Assembly (NCBI GenBank): GCA_003560935.1
Contig: PWJF01000179.1
Span: 1 to 9,589, forward strand
Length of the DNA: 9,589 nucleotides
From: Ignavibacteriales bacterium
GTDB taxonomy: Bacteria; Bacteroidota; Ignavibacteria; T3Sed10-11
Direction of reading: 5' to 3'
The notes beneath the pieces were generated by a model that ran no database searches, was not told where the DNA came from, and was given only the letters and a program-made list of their open reading frames with translations. Numbering within the stretch: position 1 is the stretch's first letter; the number at the start of each line of letters is the position of its first letter. The translations under genes and the position numbers were made by a program. This document shows positions 7,363 through 9,589 of this stretch, piece after piece.

Positions 7363-7450
7363 TAAATAATCAATTGTTTCTTAATTGTTGTTTAATCACT
7401 GGAGCGGAGCGGAAGTAATCAATGAGCGAAGCGAATTAATATTCAATATA
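7363..7450 (+). other. murF-mraY intergenic region (mraY leader)
   Basis: This 88-bp gap is the longest non-coding stretch in the window. It is AT-rich at both ends and carries an imperfect two-unit tandem repeat in its middle. There is no Shine-Dalgarno sequence before the mraY ATG and no convincing terminator stem with a T-run. The frame of mraY stays open back to a TTG at 7385, but the residues this would add (beginning LFNHWSGAEVINERSE) do not resemble MraY and would be encoded by the repeat. Confidence 0.7.
7402..7447. repeat. Imperfect tandem repeat, two units of 22 and 24 bp
   Basis: Unit one (7402-7423) begins GAGCGGAGCGGAAGTAAT and ends CAAT. Unit two (7424-7447) begins GAGCGAAGCGAATTAAT and ends TTCAAT. 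Each unit itself starts with a doubled G/AAGCG-type heptad. The two units differ by G/A changes and small indels. The copies lie 3-48 bases ahead of the mraY start, so they form most of its leader. Repeats of the GAGCG(A/G)AGCG(A/G) kind are, from memory, scattered between genes in various bacterial genomes; whether this one is dispersed here cannot be seen from the window. Confidence 0.6.
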
Positions 7451-8575
7451 ATGCTGTTTCATTTACTCGACTATATCGATAAAGTTTACGATCCGCCCGG
7501 TTTCGGCATGTTTCAGTTTATCACATTTCGGGCGGCGCTTGCGGCAATGACAGCACTGGTTGTGAGTTTTTGGTTCGGACCGAAGATTATCAACGCGTTG
7601 CGGGCAAGGCAGGTCAGCGAACTGGCGAAATATGAGGCGCCCGAGAGGCATCTGAAAAAGGCGGGAACCCCGACGATGGGAGGGTTGATTATCCTTCTCG
7701 CTATATTGGTGCCGACGTTGTTGTGGGGCGATCTTCGTAATACGTATGTGCAGTTGATAATTCTGGTCACGGTATGGTTGGGTGCGGTCGGTTTTATGGA
7801 TGATTATTTAAAGGTCGTAAAGAAAAAGCCCAAAGGATTGATCGGACGGTATAAAATCGTCGGACAGGTAGCGATCGGATTGATCATAGGTGGTATAATC
7901 TACTTCTATCCACACTGGATCGATAGAGACCTGTGGATGTTGAAGTCGTCGACAACCGTACCGTTTTTTAAAGACCTGGAGTTCGATCTGGGATATTTAT
8001 ATATCCCGATGGTAATATTCATCATCACCGCAACGTCCAATGCCGTTAACTTAACCGATGGTCTGGACGGCTTAGCCATCGGTTTGGTGGGAATCGTTGG
8101 ACTAACCCTTGCGGTGATAGCGTATATTTCGGGTCATGCCGAGTTCAGCCAGTATTTGACGATACCTTTCCTGCGCGGCAACGGTGAACTTGCGGTTTTT
8201 CTTGCGGCCCTTGTCGGCTCCTCGCTCGGGTTTTTATGGTTTAACGCGCACCCGGCACAGGTGTTCATGGGTGATACGGGGTCGCTCGCGTTGGGCGGCT
8301 CGCTCGGCGCGGTATGTGTCTTGATCAAAAAGGAATTATTACTGCCGACACTCGGCGGTATCTTTCTGATCGAAGCGCTGTCGGTTATCGTTCAACGAGG
8401 CTATTATAAATATACGAAGAAGAAGTACGGTGAAGGCCGCCGCTTGTTACTTATGGCGCCGCTTCATCATCACTTTGAGATGAAAGGGTGGCCCGAATCG
8501 AAGATCGTGATGCGCTTTTATATTGTCGCGATCATTCTGATGATTGTGAGTCTTGCAACGTTTAAGGTGCGGTAG
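7451..8575 (+). CDS. mraY: Phospho-N-acetylmuramoyl-pentapeptide transferase MraY
   Basis: MraY is the integral membrane enzyme that transfers phospho-MurNAc-pentapeptide from UDP to undecaprenyl phosphate, forming lipid I. From the ATG at 7451 the product has 374 residues and starts MLFHLLDYIDKVYDPPGFGMFQFITFRA, matching the typical family N-terminus. For this reason I reject the upstream in-frame TTG at 7385. About ten hydrophobic segments are visible. Catalytic and signature motifs are GTPTMGGL (72-79), FMDDYLK with Asp117-Asp118, NAVNLTDGLDGLA (197-209), FMGDTGSLALGG with Asp275 (272-283), and the HHH motif APLHHHFE (336-343). The segment KYTKKKYGEGRR (320-331) and the SGHAEFSQYL loop resemble Chlorobi/Bacteroidetes homologues. 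No Shine-Dalgarno precedes the start. The stop lies three bases before murD. Confidence 0.98.
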   Translation: MLFHLLDYIDKVYDPPGFGMFQFITFRAALAAMTALVVSFWFGPKIINALRARQVSELAKYEAPERHLKKAGTPTMGGLIILLAILVPTLLWGDLRNTYVQLIILVTVWLGAVGFMDDYLKVVKKKPKGLIGRYKIVGQVAIGLIIGGIIYFYPHWIDRDLWMLKSSTTVPFFKDLEFDLGYLYIPMVIFIITATSNAVNLTDGLDGLAIGLVGIVGLTLAVIAYISGHAEFSQYLTIPFLRGNGELAVFLAALVGSSLGFLWFNAHPAQVFMGDTGSLALGGSLGAVCVLIKKELLLPTLGGIFLIEALSVIVQRGYYKYTKKKYGEGRRLLLMAPLHHHFEMKGWPESKIVMRFYIVAIILMIVSLATFKVR

Positions 8576-8578
8576 TTC

Positions 8579-9589
8579 ATGACGAACGAAAACAACATAG
8601 CGAATTCAGCTCATCACCGCGATCTTCGTGATACTCCCATAACTGTTATTGGGGCTGCACGAAGCGGTCTCGGTGTGGCGAAGCTACTTGCGTCGATGGG
8701 TGCGAGAGTATTTGTGAGCGACAGCGGCGATCCGGAAAAAATAAAACAGTATACCGACGAACTGGAACGGTTCACTATACCGTACGAAACCGGCGGGCAC
8801 AGTGGGCAGGCTTATGATGCCGAATTAATAGTCATAAGTCCGGGTGTACCGTCCGATGCCCCGGTAGTTCTCGAAGCACAGAAGCGCGGTATTGCTGTGG
8901 TCAGCGAGCTCGAAGTAGCATCGTGGTACTGCCGTGTCCCGATCATTGCTGTGACCGGAACAAACGGTAAAACTACTACAACAACATTGATAGGCCGGAT
9001 GCTGCACGATGCAGGACGGCTTCACATCGTTGCCGGCAACATCGGCGATGCATTTTCAAATCATGCCGCACAGTTGAACAGCAACAGCATCGCGGTTGTC
9101 GAAGTGAGCAGTTTTCAACTTGATCATATTGACCGCTTTAAACCGAAAGTATCGGTCATATTGAACATTACACCTGACCACCTTAACCGGTACGGTAATT
9201 CAATGGAAAAGTATGTGACGTCAAAAGGCCGGGTATTCATCAATCAGGATAAAGACGATGTATTAATACATAATGCCGACGATCCTGTCGTTGTCGAGCT
9301 GGTGAAAAAAGCCCGTTCGCGTACGTTCGGATTCAGCACCGAACAATCGCTCAAAGAAGGAGCATACCTCCAAAACAATTCGCTGGTTATTCATATCGGC
9401 GGAAAAAAGCACAATTTGCTGCATCGCAATGAAATGCTGCTGCCCGGTTTGCATAATGTTGCAAATGCATTGGCTGCGGCACTGGCGGTGTCGGTATTCG
9501 GTGTGCAGCCGGAAACATTGAAACATACATTGTCCACATTCCGCGGTGTCGAGCACCGTCTTGAATTTGTACTTGAACTCAATGGCGTA
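8579..9589 (+). CDS. murD: UDP-MurNAc-L-Ala:D-Glu ligase MurD, 3' partial
   Basis: MurD is the cytoplasmic ATP-dependent ligase that adds D-glutamate to UDP-MurNAc-L-Ala. The frame starts with ATG at 8579, three bases after the mraY stop, and runs 337 codons to the window edge without a stop. The N-terminal Rossmann-like UDP-binding domain begins at TPITVIGAARSGLGVAKLL (19-37), followed by SPGVPSDAP (87-95) and SELEVAS (109-115). The P-loop is AVTGTNGKTTTTT (124-136), then AGNIG (152-156), VEVSSFQLD (174-182), LNITPDHLNRY (195-205), NADDP (232-236), LPGLHNVANALAA (288-300) and FRGVEHRLEFV (321-331). The C-terminal ligase domain, about 110-120 residues including the expected NDSKATN motif, lies beyond the window. 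About 18 residues precede the first beta strand, slightly more than usual; no better downstream start is seen. No clear Shine-Dalgarno precedes the ATG, so coupling to mraY is likely. Confidence 0.97.
   Translation, partial: MTNENNIANSAHHRDLRDTPITVIGAARSGLGVAKLLASMGARVFVSDSGDPEKIKQYTDELERFTIPYETGGHSGQAYDAELIVISPGVPSDAPVVLEAQKRGIAVVSELEVASWYCRVPIIAVTGTNGKTTTTTLIGRMLHDAGRLHIVAGNIGDAFSNHAAQLNSNSIAVVEVSSFQLDHIDRFKPKVSVILNITPDHLNRYGNSMEKYVTSKGRVFINQDKDDVLIHNADDPVVVELVKKARSRTFGFSTEQSLKEGAYLQNNSLVIHIGGKKHNLLHRNEMLLPGLHNVANALAAALAVSVFGVQPETLKHTLSTFRGVEHRLEFVLELNGV

Noticed and set aside
7385..7450. N-terminal extension of mraY from a TTG start
   Set aside because: The added residues are encoded by the tandem repeat and are not MraY-like, while the ATG at 7451 begins exactly at the conserved family N-terminus.
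7447..7452. TATAAT resembling a -10 box upstream of mraY
   Set aside because: It overlaps the mraY start codon, so a transcript from it could not carry the full gene, and there is no -35-like sequence 16-18 bases upstream. It is part of an AT-rich leader.
1..9589. A new defence, mobile or otherwise undescribed system
   Set aside because: Every long + strand frame belongs to a recognised cell wall or division family, and there are no integrases, transposases, CRISPR repeats, tRNAs or atypical gene blocks.

Overview
The window is a stretch of a bacterial division and cell wall (dcw) cluster. All eight genes are on the + strand and closely packed: rsmH (5' end missing), an ftsL-like gene, ftsI (a class B penicillin-binding protein with two C-terminal PASTA domains), murE, a membrane-anchored lytic transglycosylase, murF, mraY and murD (3' end missing). 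Most junctions overlap by a few bases or are under 35 bp, so the region looks like one operon. No internal promoter, terminator, RNA gene, CRISPR array or transposase is visible.

Layout: 1-905 rsmH; 939-1403 ftsL-like; 1400-3574 ftsI, joined to ftsL by an ATGA overlap; 3576-5114 murE; 5123-5944 lytic transglycosylase; 5947-7362 murF (or 5941 with a GTG start); 7363-7450 the only sizeable gap, holding a small imperfect tandem repeat; 7451-8575 mraY; 8579-9589 murD, running off the end.

Function: MurD, MurE and MurF build the UDP-MurNAc-pentapeptide stem (D-Glu, then the diamino acid, then D-Ala-D-Ala). MraY moves the product onto undecaprenyl phosphate at the membrane. FtsI cross-links septal peptidoglycan with help from FtsL, and RsmH methylates 16S rRNA. 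The DNPR motif in MurE predicts meso-diaminopimelate peptidoglycan. The extra gene is the lytic transglycosylase between murE and murF, which would put a glycan-cleaving enzyme under the same control as synthesis.

Organism: I infer a meso-DAP, probably Gram-negative lineage, most likely in or near the Fibrobacteres-Chlorobi-Bacteroidetes group. The grounds are the gene order, the PASTA-bearing FtsI, an MraY C-terminus of the type KYTKKKYGEGRR...APLHHHFE, a MurD N-terminus VIGAARSG, and several starts without a clear Shine-Dalgarno sequence. This is judged from memory of families and is not firm; base composition looks moderate.

No new biological system is evident. The points most worth a second look are the embedded lytic transglycosylase, two related short palindromes (TCCCGA...TCGGGA) inside rsmH and murE at loop positions that look expanded, and the GAGCG(G/A)AGCG(G/A)A tandem repeat directly ahead of mraY.
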